From: Prostheceraeus crozeri
Lineage: Eukaryota > Platyhelminthes > Polycladida > Euryleptidae
Assembly (NCBI GenBank): GCA_907163375.1
Contig: CAJQUW010009053.1
Coordinates: forward strand, 12,501 to 76,500
Direction: 5' to 3'
DNA: 64,000 nt
Part shown: in pieces, positions 19,252 through 29,011 of the stretch
Numbering within the stretch: the stretch's first letter is position 1
Layout: every line of letters starts with the position of its first letter
The notes under the pieces: generated by a model
What the model was told of the DNA's origin: nothing
Database searches by the model: none
What the model saw: the letters and a program-made list of their open reading frames with translations, nothing else
Translations under genes and position numbers: made by a program

Positions 19252-19262
19252 CCTTTTATACT
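19252..19262 (-). promoter_or_regulatory. TATA box (TATAAAAGG) of the TBP-like gene
   Basis: AGTATAAAAGG on the minus strand lies 35-45 bp upstream of the ATG at 19217. A related AGTATAGAAGATACAT lies near 19630, downstream of the second PC4-like gene, as if gene and promoter had been duplicated together. Confidence 0.7.
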
Positions 19263-19302
19263 TTTCCCAACTACCTTGATGAAATGTGAAGTTAGTATGG
19301 AG

Positions 19303-19539
19303 TTAGGAATGATAGAGTTGAATTCGCCGTTTGTTGACGCGCAACCAGATGCGATTTCCAATACGTGAATGTCTTTTCATATAGAAGTATTTCAAATCCT
19401 TCATGATATGATGTAGAGATTGAAAATGACGATAAGATAAAGCAAACTCTCTTCTCACATTTCCAGTTGAATCTTTGAAATAGACGTTTCGATCATAATC
19501 CGTTTCAATACGTTGTAGGGAATCTAATTTCCATCTCAT
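19303..19539 (-). CDS. Small PC4-like candidate protein, copy 1
   Basis: This 78-residue protein reads LDSLQRIETDYDRNVYFKDS, then FQSLHHIMKDLKYF, and ends RIWLRVNKRRIQLYHS. It is clearly homologous to the next ORF upstream (19562-19930). The layout, a beta-type stretch, R-x-(F/I)-x-L-(S/T)-x-x-x-(F/W) and a helix, is reminiscent of the ssDNA-binding PC4/Sub1 domain, a transcription coactivator. I rate this as tentative. Its 3' end overlaps the longest reading of the TBP-like ORF but not its likely coding part. Confidence 0.5.
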   Translation of the reverse strand: MRWKLDSLQRIETDYDRNVYFKDSTGNVRREFALSYRHFQSLHHIMKDLKYFYMKRHSRIGNRIWLRVNKRRIQLYHS

Positions 19540-19561
19540 GGTGCGTGGTAGTCATGTCTGA

Positions 19562-19930
19562 TTAAGATTTGCATAGTAGGGCGATGAACTCACGACGAAT
19601 AAATGTCATGATGGAGCAATGTATGTATCTTCTATACTTCTCCCAATTGTATTTGCGAAATGAGAAACAGTTTGCGGAATGAGAATGGCAGATTTGAATT
19701 TCATTTCTGTAATGTTGAAGCCAAACTTGATCACCCAAGGAGATGAATCTTAATGTTTCAAAATATTCCAAATCCCTCATGATATCATTGAGGTTGACAA
19801 ATTGTCGCCATGTTGATGTAATACCTCTTGATGTATGACCATGAGAATTTTTGAAATGTACGTTTCCATTACGATCAACTCGGATATATTGTAGAGAGTC
19901 CAAAATCCAAGTCTTCATGATGTTATGCAA
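19562..19930 (-). CDS. Small PC4-like candidate protein, copy 2
   Basis: This is a paralogue of the ORF at 19303-19539: ILDSLQYIRVDRNGNVHFKN, WRQFVNLNDIMRDLEYF, QVWLQHYRNEIQICHS. A likely start is the Met at 19915 (MKTWILDS), with an in-frame Met upstream. The extra C-terminal 45 residues seem to read through a duplicated promoter-like stretch. The two copies with similar flanks point to a tandem duplication. PC4-like single-strand binding is a guess from the fold pattern. Confidence 0.5.
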   Translation of the reverse strand: MHNIMKTWILDSLQYIRVDRNGNVHFKNSHGHTSRGITSTWRQFVNLNDIMRDLEYFETLRFISLGDQVWLQHYRNEIQICHSHSANCFSFRKYNWEKYRRYIHCSIMTFIRREFIALLCKS

Positions 19931-19953
19931 AGCCGCAGATCAGCAATATCAAA

Positions 19954-20315
19954 ATGTCGTTTTATCATATTTTGCTTAGCAATGCGGCCGCAAATAGATT
20001 TGCTAGCAATCGAGCCGCACTCTTTTCTACTCCCATTGATCATGCACAACAGCTAAATGGAAAGTGGGAAGTGGGTGTCACTTAACTTGTTCATAGCAAC
20101 TGTGTCTATACTTTTGATTATGAGGTGATGACTATTAATATGAGACGCACAGCTCCAATGTGAAAAGGGCTGCCGAGTATACATTCCACAGTGGCCAAAG
20201 AAAGATCTCTTATCATGTAAAAAGTTCATATATGATTTCTTGAATAAAGCGTGTAAACATATTGTCCAATTTACTCCGCACAATGATGATCATAATTATG
20301 TACATCATGTAGTTG
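19954..20315 (+). pseudogene. Fibre-like protein, 5' part, broken and interrupted by array
   Basis: From the ATG at 19954 the sequence encodes MSFYHILLSNAAANRF and later QQLNGKWEVGVT, the same N-terminal pattern as the fibre-like protein at 27554 (SFLIYLPSNASMNKFP; LEGEWEVGVSS). These proteins are typical Polinton cargo. The copy looks broken about twice in this part. The 715-bp tandem array begins directly after it, and sequence of the same protein type resumes past the array. Confidence 0.65.
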
Positions 20316-20776
20316 ATTCAACGTAGCAAAGTGCGTCAAGGTAACAAAAATAAAAAAAAAAAAACAAGCTAATGACTAGTTAATTTTCAATAGGTACAAA
20401 ATATGATTTAAAAGAAAATTTTTATATCCTAAAATGTCTAAAAATTTAAAAAATGCTTACTAGAAGGACAAACAACGCTTCTCCTCTCCTCATGTGTGAT
20501 GAATTGGCGAATAAGTCGTTCTGTTCAAAATTATGTTTATCATTTATATATTGAAAAGATCCTATTTAACAGTCTGCCCATTCAGATGATAAGAGGACAG
20601 GTCTGTTTCCAATCAAAATACCAGATCTAGCTAACACAGCGGGATTACGTTATCTAAAATCTACCAGGTGTGTAAGAGAATTAATGTTAGTTCCTTAAGC
20701 TAAAACGTGAAATAAAATTCTACAAAAATATGCATACAAATTATTTGACTATTTTTAATGAGGTCATCAACAGGAA

Positions 20777-20841
20777 CTTGGTCAGGACGATCGCGTTTCG
20801 ACCGCTTCATCCTGGACGCTCAAACCCGACCAAGCGCGGTC
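20777..20841. ncRNA. Pseudoknot-capable RNA motif in each 715-bp unit (candidate ribozyme)
   Basis: Four segments pair in crossed order: CTTGGTC (20777) with GACCAAG (20828), and GACCGC (20800) with GCGGTC (20836). Conserved single-stranded phrases GCGTTTCGACC and CTCAAACCC lie between. The same layout occurs in the other units (for example from 26217) and next to the Penelope-like element at 38809, with changed but still pairing stems. The complementary strand contains GGTCGAAAC, similar to one half of a hammerhead core, but no canonical CUGANGA sits where the hammerhead needs it. Confidence 0.6.
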
Positions 20842-23626
20842 CTGTACAATTAAGATGCACAGCCTCAAAAGATATATCTATAATAGGGAAAGATTAGCAT
20901 CTATCAAAAAAATAGAGTCACTATTGACTGAAATGTACCTCAGGCATTTGCAAGAAGGACAGAGTCCTGCCAGTAGAGGTCAAGAGGCGGGGACGTAGTC
21001 CACCTTCAACTCAAGACGTGCTGTAAAAACAATTCAACGTAGCAAAGTGCGTCAAGGTAACAAAAATAAAAAAAAAAACAAGCTAATGACTAGTTAATTT
21101 TCAATAGGTACAAAATATGATTTAAAAGGAAATTTTTATATCCTAAATGTATAAAAATTTAAAAAATGCTTACTAGACGGACAAACAACGCTTCTCCTCT
21201 CCTCATGTGTGATGAATTGGCGAGTAAGTCGTTCTGTTCAAAATTATGTTTATCATTTATATATTGAAAAGATCCTATTTAACTGTCTGCCCATTCAGAT
21301 GATAAGAGGACAGGTCTGTTTCCAATCAAAATACCAGATCTAGCTAACACAGCGGGATTACGTTATCTAAAATCTACCAGGTGTGTAAGAGAATTAATGT
21401 TAGTTCCTTAAGCTAAAACGTGAAATAAAATTCTACAAAAATATGCATACAAATTATTTGACTATTTTTAATGAGGTCATCAACAGGAACTTGGTCAGGA
21501 CGATCGCGTTTCGACCGCTTCATCCTGGACTCTCAAACCCGACCAAGCGCGGTCCTGTACAATTAAGATGCACAGCCTCAAAAGTTATATCTATAATAGG
21601 GAAAGATTAGCATCTATCAAAAAAATAGAGTCACTATTGACTGAAATGTACCTCAGGCATTTGCAAGAAGGACAGAGTCCTGCCGGTAGAGGTCAAGAGG
21701 CGGGGACGTAGTCCACCTTCAACTCAAGACGTGCTGTAAAAACAATTCAACGTAGCAAAGTGCGTCAAGGTAACAAAAATAAAAATAAAAAAAACAAGCT
21801 AATGACTAGTTAATTTTCAATAGGTACAAAATATGATTTAAAAGGAAATTTTTATATCCTAAAATGTCTAAAAATTTAAAAAATGCTTACTAGAAGGACA
21901 AACAACGCTTCTCCTCTCCTCATGTTAGATGAATTGGCGAGTAAGTCGTTCTGTTCAAAATTATGTTTATCATTTATATATTGAAAAGATCCTATTTAAC
22001 AGTCTGCCCATTCAGATGATAAGAGGACAGGTCTGTTTCCAATCAAAATACCAGATAGCTAACACAGCGGGATTACGTTATCTAAATTCTACCAGGTGTG
22101 TAAGAGAATTAATGTTAGTTCCTTAAGCTAAAACGTGAAATAAAATTCTACAAAAATATGCATACAAATTATTTGATTATTTTTAATGAGGTCATCAACA
22201 GGAACTTGGTCAGGACGATCGCGTTTCGACCGCTTCATCCTGGACGCTCAAACCCGACCAAGCGCGGTCCTGTACAATTAAGATGCACAGCCTCAAAAGA
22301 TATATCTATAATAGGGAAAGATTAGCATCTATCAAAAAAATAGAGTCACTATTGACTGAAATGTACCTCAGGCATTTGCAAGAAGGACAGAGTCCTGCCA
22401 GTAGAGGTCAAGAGGCGGGGACGTAGTCCACCTTCAACTCAAGACGTGCTGTAAAAACAATTCAACGTAGCAAAGTGCGTCAAGGTAACAAAAAAAATAA
22501 AAATAAAAAAAAACAAGCTAATGACCAGTTAATTTTCAATAGGTACAAAATATGATTTAAAAGAAAATTTTTATATCCTAAAATGTCTAAAAATTTAAAA
22601 AATGCTTACTAGAAGGACAAACAACGCTTCTCCTCTCCTCATGTGTGATGAATTGGCGAGTAAGTCGTTCTGTTCAAAATTATGTTTATCATTTATATAT
22701 TGAAAAGATCCTATTTAACAGTCTGCCCATTCAGATGATAAGAGGACAGGTCTGTTTCCAATCAAAATACCAGATCTGGCTAACACAGCGGGATTACGTT
22801 ATCTAAAATCTACCAGGTGTGTAAGAGAATTAATGTTAGTTCCTTAAGCTAAAACGTGAAATAAAATTCTACAAAAATATGCATACAAATTATTTGACTA
22901 TTTTTAATGAGGTCATCAACAGGAACTTGGTCAGGACGATCGCGTTTCGACCGCTTCATCCTGGACGCTCAAACCCGACCAAGCGCGGTCCTGTACAATT
23001 AAGATGCACAGCCTCAAAAGATATATCTATAATAGGGAAAGATTAGCATCCATCAAAAAAATAGAGTCACTATTGACTGAAATGTACCTCAGGCATTTGC
23101 AAGAAGGACAGAGTCCTGCCAGTAGAGGTCAAGAGGCGGGGACGTATTCCACCTTCAACTCAAGACGTGCTGTAAAAACAATTCAACGTAGCAAAGTGCG
23201 TCAAGGTAACAAAAATAAAAATAAAAAAAAAACAAGCTAATGACTAGTTAATTTTCAATAGGTACAAAATATGATTTAAAAGAAAATTTTTATATCCTAA
23301 AATGTCTAAAAATTTAAAAAATGCTTACTAGAAGGACAAACAACGCTTCTCCTCTCCTCATGTGTGATGAATTGGCGAGTAAGTCGTTCTGTTCAAAATT
23401 ATGTTTATCATTTATATATTGAAAAGATCCTATTTAACAGTCTGCCCATTCAGATGATAAGAGGACAGGTCTGTTTCCAATCAAAATACCAGATCTAGCT
23501 AACACAGCGGGATTACGTTATCTAAAATCTACCAGGTGTGTAAGAGAATTAATGTTAGTTCCTTAAGCTAAAACGTGAAATAAAATTCTACAAAAATATG
23601 AATACAAATTATTTGACTATTTTTAA

Positions 23627-26194
23627 CACTAGAAGCGCCGATTTATGGAAACCCCGTGAAACGCCGATTGAGTCAAATTTGACTCCTTTGATATTTTGGA
23701 TTATTTTTACTGCGTAATATCATTATTCTTATGCGCTATACACAAGAGAGATATTTTTCTTTATCTGTTTAATATTAATTTTAATTAAGTATTTAATTTT
23801 CATGATGAAGGCCAATTTTAAGAATTTGAATATTCTCTGCCACCTTGATTACTATAGAAGCTCTCGAAAATAGATTCAGTCTAATGTTCATCTTCGAGGA
23901 GTACAAAGGAAAAACGATAGAATCATGAATAAGTTTTTATCATAACACGTTAATAGTGTGTAGTTTCATAGTTAGAACACTCTTGTAGCTAAGAAGGATA
24001 AAAAAAACAGCAAAAAGGGATTAATGACGATTACATAATGCAAGTACGTACTTGGTTGACGAAGCAGTGCATGAACCACAAATTAACTTTTGACAGATTG
24101 AACAAATAGTTGAAGTCATATTTTTGCAATCATCAGATGAGCAATGTTTTCTCTTACTCAAAACTGGTGTTGGTAGACCTACTACAGATGGTCTCGCCAT
24201 AGCCAAATGATTTTCGGAAGAGTATGTTTCATCACCGTGAGACGTTACTCCAATCAGCTCCGATATGAGTTCAAATAAGAATGCCCGCCGACTAATAGTA
24301 GAACCAGTCACCTTTTTATAAACAACCCAGCTATTGATGCCCGCCATGTCCAGCATATTACACCAAATAGCCATTGGCCAACGGCGACAAGGTGTTTTGG
24401 TGGAATAGAGTCGAGTCATCTGATCAACTACATCAACCCCACATTTATTTGCATTATAATACGATATGATTTCTGGCTTTTGCTTATCATCAGTACCAGT
24501 GACAGGTTGGTTATGCATGGATGACATTACCAGAACATTTTTGTCTTTCTTGCATTGGTATGATACTACCAATACTTTAGGATTCGTACAAAAGAAAAAT
24601 TCTGATTGATACAAATTTTTCTTTTTTCTCATTCTATCACAAACTCCAACTCTGTTACTCCTCAATGTGCCGACATAACTTATCCCTTTAGAGTATAATT
24701 TCTGTGCTAGGTTCACAGAAGTGAAAAAGTTATCACCAGTTATGTTGTAGCCTTGTCCAATGCCTGATTTTTCAACGAGTTCCAAGACGACCTTAGTCGC
24801 AAGATCTCTGGTAACGCTACCCGATGGATCTTTGCCGAGATAAGGAATTTGAGCTACGATATACTTTGAGCTGACTTCGACTAGTGTCCAGAACTTCACA
24901 CCGTATTTGTCTGGTTTTTGTGGCATAAACGTGATCCATTTACATCTACTTTTTAGTGGTAGAAGCTGTTCGTCTACTGTTAGACTGCTTTCAGGTGTGT
25001 ATTTAGTAGCACAATTGGAAGTAAAGCGTTCGTAAATTTCACGAATATGCGTAAAACGATCAGAAGAACGCTGCGACCTACTTGACTTTTGATCGAAGCG
25101 AAGTACTTTTGATAAAAACCGAAATTTTGAACGTGGCATAGTGTCCTTGAAAATTTGAATACCGTACTGCTTACTCCACAAAAAGTCCCTTGGAATATGA
25201 CGACCATACAAACCTCGAGCGTATTGCAAAGCAATGAACTTCTTCAAATCGTCTGACGTTATTTCTGGTGTCCGACCAGACCGATTGGCATTAGTGTAGG
25301 TCACAACTTTCTCCATAATTGATGAGTCGATCATTTCTTCCCAGGCATCAGAAACAGTAGAGACGCGAGCACGAACAAAGTTTTTTACACCAGGTTGTCT
25401 ACGAAGAATATTTTGATGACTAAATCGACCAGATGTTGATGATCCTTGCGAGGTTAGATGCCACAGAACACCACTTCGAGACTTCAAGCTGTCCCCCGAT
25501 GCTCCACTTTCTACTGTCACAGAACTTGTTGGTAAATCAGATGATACACTGATATTCACTGAATCCATCTCATCAATATGGTCGACAACGTCGAATAATA
25601 CATCTCCATCAGGGTGGTCACTTTCGTCGGAGTCATTATCGTTGTCGCTTCCAGAATCAGTTGAATCGATGTCCATCATTCTCTTTAGCGCTTCCTCTGC
25701 TGCATACCTTCGTCTTGACATCGTGAACAATATTGTCAAACTGACAGAGCCTCAACGGCGACGGTGTAAAAATCGAACTGCAGATAGCTAAGATATCATT
25801 GCAACTGCTTTTCACATGACTCACAGAACACCTAAGTCTAGCAGCAGTCAATATCAGGCAATAGATATCCGCTGCAGCAACATAAGAAACACTGTCTCTG
25901 CTTCGATGACGTTATTATAACATAGCATTCTAAAGATAGTTAGAATTTGAAGGACAACATGCAGTGTACGTGATTTTACAATGAGTCAATTTTGACTCAT
26001 TCGGACTTTCTTGAGTAAATATTTCATTTGCCATGAATTATGCTTGCACATGAGAATATTTCAATGGTTTTTCAAAATATAGCAAAAATAAAGAAAAGTC
26101 AAAAAGAATAAAGCCATAGATCGGTGCCTTTAATAAAAAAAACTGAAGTTGAAAGTCAAAATGAGTCAAAATTGACTCATCGGCGCTTCTAGTG
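23627..26194. mobile_element. piggyBac transposon, apparently complete
   Basis: The element is flanked by TTAA on both sides (23623-23626 and 26195-26198) and ends in 16-bp terminal inverted repeats CACTAGAAGCGCCGAT. The empty site (TTTTTAATGAGGTC) is visible in the other array units, which proves the insertion. Inside the ends lie palindromes GAGTCAAATTTGACTC (about 23669), GAGTCAATTTTGACTC (about 25982) and GAGTCAAAATTGACTC (about 26163), likely transposase-binding sites. The transposase ORF is intact. Confidence 0.97.
24021..25739 (-). CDS. piggyBac transposase
   Basis: This is an intact 572-residue ORF; the more likely start is the Met at residue 7 (MSRRRYAAEEAL, position 25721). It has an acidic Ser/Asp-rich N-terminus (about 22-60) and a DDE_Tnp_1_7-type core with catalytic Asp in LTVDEQLLPL (D256), ITGDNFFTS (D336) and GVDVVDQM (D436 or D439). 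A C-terminal Cys-rich finger (CSSDDCKNMTSTICSICQKL, then CGSC) matches the family's usual DNA-binding end. The length is as expected for piggyBac (about 570-600). It cuts and pastes at TTAA without leaving footprints. No inactivating change is visible, so the copy may be young or active. Confidence 0.96.
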   Translation of the reverse strand: MTILFTMSRRRYAAEEALKRMMDIDSTDSGSDNDNDSDESDHPDGDVLFDVVDHIDEMDSVNISVSSDLPTSSVTVESGASGDSLKSRSGVLWHLTSQGSSTSGRFSHQNILRRQPGVKNFVRARVSTVSDAWEEMIDSSIMEKVVTYTNANRSGRTPEITSDDLKKFIALQYARGLYGRHIPRDFLWSKQYGIQIFKDTMPRSKFRFLSKVLRFDQKSSRSQRSSDRFTHIREIYERFTSNCATKYTPESSLTVDEQLLPLKSRCKWITFMPQKPDKYGVKFWTLVEVSSKYIVAQIPYLGKDPSGSVTRDLATKVVLELVEKSGIGQGYNITGDNFFTSVNLAQKLYSKGISYVGTLRSNRVGVCDRMRKKKNLYQSEFFFCTNPKVLVVSYQCKKDKNVLVMSSMHNQPVTGTDDKQKPEIISYYNANKCGVDVVDQMTRLYSTKTPCRRWPMAIWCNMLDMAGINSWVVYKKVTGSTISRRAFLFELISELIGVTSHGDETYSSENHLAMARPSVVGLPTPVLSKRKHCSSDDCKNMTSTICSICQKLICGSCTASSTKYVLALCNRH

Positions 26195-26475
26195 TTAATG
26201 AGGTCATCAACAGGAACTTGGTCAGGACGATCGCGTTTCGACCGCTTCATCCTGGACGCTCAAACCCGACCAAGCGCGGTCCTGTACAATTAAGATGCAC
26301 AGCCTCAAAAGTTATATCTATAATAGGGAAAGATTAGCATCTATCAAAAAAAATAGAGTCACTATTGACTGAAATGTACCTCAGGCATTTGCAAGAAGGA
26401 CAGAGTCCTGCCAGTAGAGGTCAAGAGGCGGGGACGTAGTTCACCTTCAACTCAAGACGTGCTGTAAAAACATTT

Positions 26476-27514
26476 CTCAAAAGAGAAAGATTGGATTGTT
26501 GGTTTAAGTCCAAGTTTAAGAAATGATTTAGGTTACCTCGCTAGCGCCTTAACAAACTATGATAATTATAACGTTAATTACCACCCAAGTGGTCATAAAC
26601 ATTTAATATATCGAGAGGAAGCTTATTATGTAGATCTTATTCCAAAAAATGAGAAGACGTTGGTGAAGAAGATTGTGATTAAGCCAAGAAAGACAAACAT
26701 GACTACTGAAACATTATCGAAGAAATTTAATTATCTCCTTCGAGTTGATGGTAAACAAGTGGCAACATTGACTTATATCAAATCATCTAATCATATTGCA
26801 ATAAGTAAATTAAATGATGATGATCTAGTATTAGTTTGTTCAAAAGATTTTCATCACTTCTGACGACATCGTTCTGCAGCTGTTCATGGAAAATTTGATA
26901 TGCAACATTTACCATGTGAAAGGTCAAATCAATTTGATACAGAATGGACCGTATCTTTATACAGAAAGTGTGTAGCGCCTTTAGGTGGTATCTTACATGA
27001 AACAAGAGTGTTGATGCCTCGCATTATTACTTCAGTTAAATTGGTTGTAGAATATTTAAATGAAGTGATTAATGACCAACAAATTTCATTTTCTGAAAAA
27101 GAAGGTGTTTTGTCTCTCACTATAAGTGGAAAAGGTATTGAACTAATTATGGATAAAACTCTAATGGACATTTTGGGCTTTGATCAAAATATCTTTAAAA
27201 GTGGTACTGTAACCAAAGCTAGCGCAGACATGTCACTATCGCGTCGTATTAACTATTTTCAGATATATTCCAATGTTGGTGAAGATGTACGTGTGGGAGA
27301 TGTTGAAGCTCCATTGCTAGCAATGATACCATACCAACCAAAAAGCTGCAGTATTTTATCTGAGCATACTTTCAAGAAAGTGCATTATACAAAGGTGAAA
27401 TCAAACTACATCCCACAAATTGATATTGCAATTTATGACGATGCTGGTGCGTTGATTCCTTTTCATAAAGATGCTGTGACAAGTATCACACTCCATTTCC
27501 GAATGAAGAGTTAA
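26476..27514 (+). pseudogene. Fibre-like protein region past the array, broken
   Basis: Past the array the strand encodes DWIVGLSPSLRNDLGYL, then YRVDLI-type strands (EEAYYVDLIPKNEKTL) and, further on, FDTEWTVSLYRKCVAPLGGI and LMDILGFDQNIFKSG, ending HKDAVTSITLHFRMKS. The LGFDQ and final beta strands match the end of the element A protein at the left window edge. Together with 19954-20315 it marks fibre-like sequence split by the array. It looks broken, at least once besides the insertion. Confidence 0.6.
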
Positions 27515-27553
27515 TGCAAAAGTATGCTAATATATTTTTCCAATGTGAATAAT

Positions 27554-28900
27554 ATGGAAAGTGAAAATAAGGACTCGTTTCTAATCTACTTGCCCAGTAA
27601 TGCTTCTATGAATAAATTTCCCAAAAATAAACCATCAGACTATCGAGTAGAATTAAATCGCCCACTACATTTAGAAGGTGAATGGGAAGTTGGCGTTTCT
27701 AGTATTTGCTATGATAGCAATATTCAGAATGTGAATGATTTGGAAGAAATGATATTGACTCCTCGCACCCATGATGGAATAACGATGAATAATGCATTCC
27801 AGTTCCCATACAATTTAACGTCAGATGGAAAGTGGAACTATGAATGGATTCAGATAAAATCAGATTATTATGGTCCATTTGGGAATGAGAAAATTATTAA
27901 GGCATTCAACAGTGGTAATACTTCCATCATGAAGAATAAAAATCAGAAAGCTTATGAGTTTACTATCTATCATTGGAGTGGGAGACAGTTCCTTCGCTTT
28001 CATTCTTTTACTAAAGGTCTTACACTGAGGTTGGATAATGAATTCTATCCACATCTCGGTTTTGGCCATGGACTACATCTAACGTCAATTGCTACTGCAA
28101 ATGTTAAAAAAGTTTATTCAAATCGAATCAACAAATTTCATTATAAATTTAAAATATTTGATGAAGATGTTGTAGAATGCGAAGAACGCATCATTTTGAA
28201 AAAGCGTGGTGTTCAACCTTTATCACTTATTGAGTTAGTAAAACGATGGAATGAGACTGTGGGTAAGAAGTATGGAGAGAAAATTATGGCGGACAAAGAT
28301 AAGTTGGTTATTCAGAAATATAATGACAAACTTACAGTCTATTTCTCTCCAACCTTGCGTCATTTTGTAAGACATCCAACCCCTATTATTGGAAGCGGTC
28401 TGGTGTATGCTTCTCATGAATATCACACTAAAGCTGATTCAGTTAATGATGAATGGTGGGTGGACATCTATGGTGATCGCATCAAGAAAATTTACCAGTC
28501 TTATCAAGAATCTAAAGTTGCTATCAATATAATGCCGCGTCTATATCATACAGTTGAAAGCTTCATTCATGTAGTAAATCCTTACATACAACAGAAGTTG
28601 AAGCATGTGATGAAAAGTAAATATGATGTAAAGACACACCACATTTCGTTTTCAATTAAAAATCAACGCGTTGTTCTGAAACTGGGTGATGACATTCAAT
28701 ATCAATTGAGTAAAAATTTGAAAAAACTCTTTGGTTTTTCAATGCTGCAAACTGTGCTTACTGCTGCGCATACGATTGGTATAGAAACACCAATGACACT
28801 TGATAAACATGAACAGCACCTTTACATTCAAAGTGATTTGATTCTACCTATTTCTTTTGGTGAGAAAAAAGAATACATTTTACGTGATTGTAGGCACTGA
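27554..28900 (+). CDS. Fibre-like / attachment-type virion protein
   Basis: Starting from MESENKDSFLIYLPSN (27554; the frame is open 30 bases further upstream), this 448-residue protein looks whole. Its N-terminal 45 residues follow the pattern LPSNxSxxxFPxNxPSDY, then LEGEWEVGVSSICY, seen in fibre-like proteins of animal Polintons. The rest is beta-rich with repeated blocks near residues 140-190 (FTIYHWSGRQFLRFHSF; LRLDNEFYPHLGFG) and 360-410 (LKKLFGFSMLQT), suggesting two or more related domains. It probably sits on the particle surface. It is followed by convergent polymerase sequence. Confidence 0.65.
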   Translation: MESENKDSFLIYLPSNASMNKFPKNKPSDYRVELNRPLHLEGEWEVGVSSICYDSNIQNVNDLEEMILTPRTHDGITMNNAFQFPYNLTSDGKWNYEWIQIKSDYYGPFGNEKIIKAFNSGNTSIMKNKNQKAYEFTIYHWSGRQFLRFHSFTKGLTLRLDNEFYPHLGFGHGLHLTSIATANVKKVYSNRINKFHYKFKIFDEDVVECEERIILKKRGVQPLSLIELVKRWNETVGKKYGEKIMADKDKLVIQKYNDKLTVYFSPTLRHFVRHPTPIIGSGLVYASHEYHTKADSVNDEWWVDIYGDRIKKIYQSYQESKVAINIMPRLYHTVESFIHVVNPYIQQKLKHVMKSKYDVKTHHISFSIKNQRVVLKLGDDIQYQLSKNLKKLFGFSMLQTVLTAAHTIGIETPMTLDKHEQHLYIQSDLILPISFGEKKEYILRDCRH

Positions 28901-29011
28901 CTAGGGCTGACTGTAGGCATATTATCACAAGGAAGAAACGATCTCATGCGATACATAAAACAACCATGTATATCTACAAAAAGCAACATCAAAATACTGA
29001 GTTAAAGTTGA

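Larger units (their letters stand above)
20317..26475. repeat. Tandem array of about 715-bp units (five units, the last split by piggyBac)
   Basis: Units start with ATTCAACGTAGCAAAGTGCG at about 20316, 21032, 21745, 22460 and 23181, giving periods of 713-721 bp. They are nearly identical; differences are mostly in the A-run near each start and scattered single bases. The fifth unit is interrupted at 23627-26194 by a piggyBac element and ends at about 26475. Each unit carries a short plus-strand ORF (MHSLKRYIYNRERLASIKK) and a conserved pseudoknot-capable motif. The array lies inside a fibre-like gene of element B. High similarity between units points to recent amplification or homogenisation. 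Confidence 0.95.

Noticed and set aside
20760-20845. Canonical hammerhead ribozyme
   Set aside because: GGTCGAAAC is present on the complementary strand, but CUGANGA does not occur in the order and spacing the core needs; the crossed stems describe the data better.
23004-23240. 78-residue ORF as a real gene
   Set aside because: It is the same short frame as in all other 715-bp units, longer only because one unit differs by a base; kept as part of the array.
20317-23640. Regular repeats that might be a CRISPR array
   Set aside because: The units are 715 bp and nearly identical throughout, with no spacer-like variable parts, and the setting is eukaryotic.
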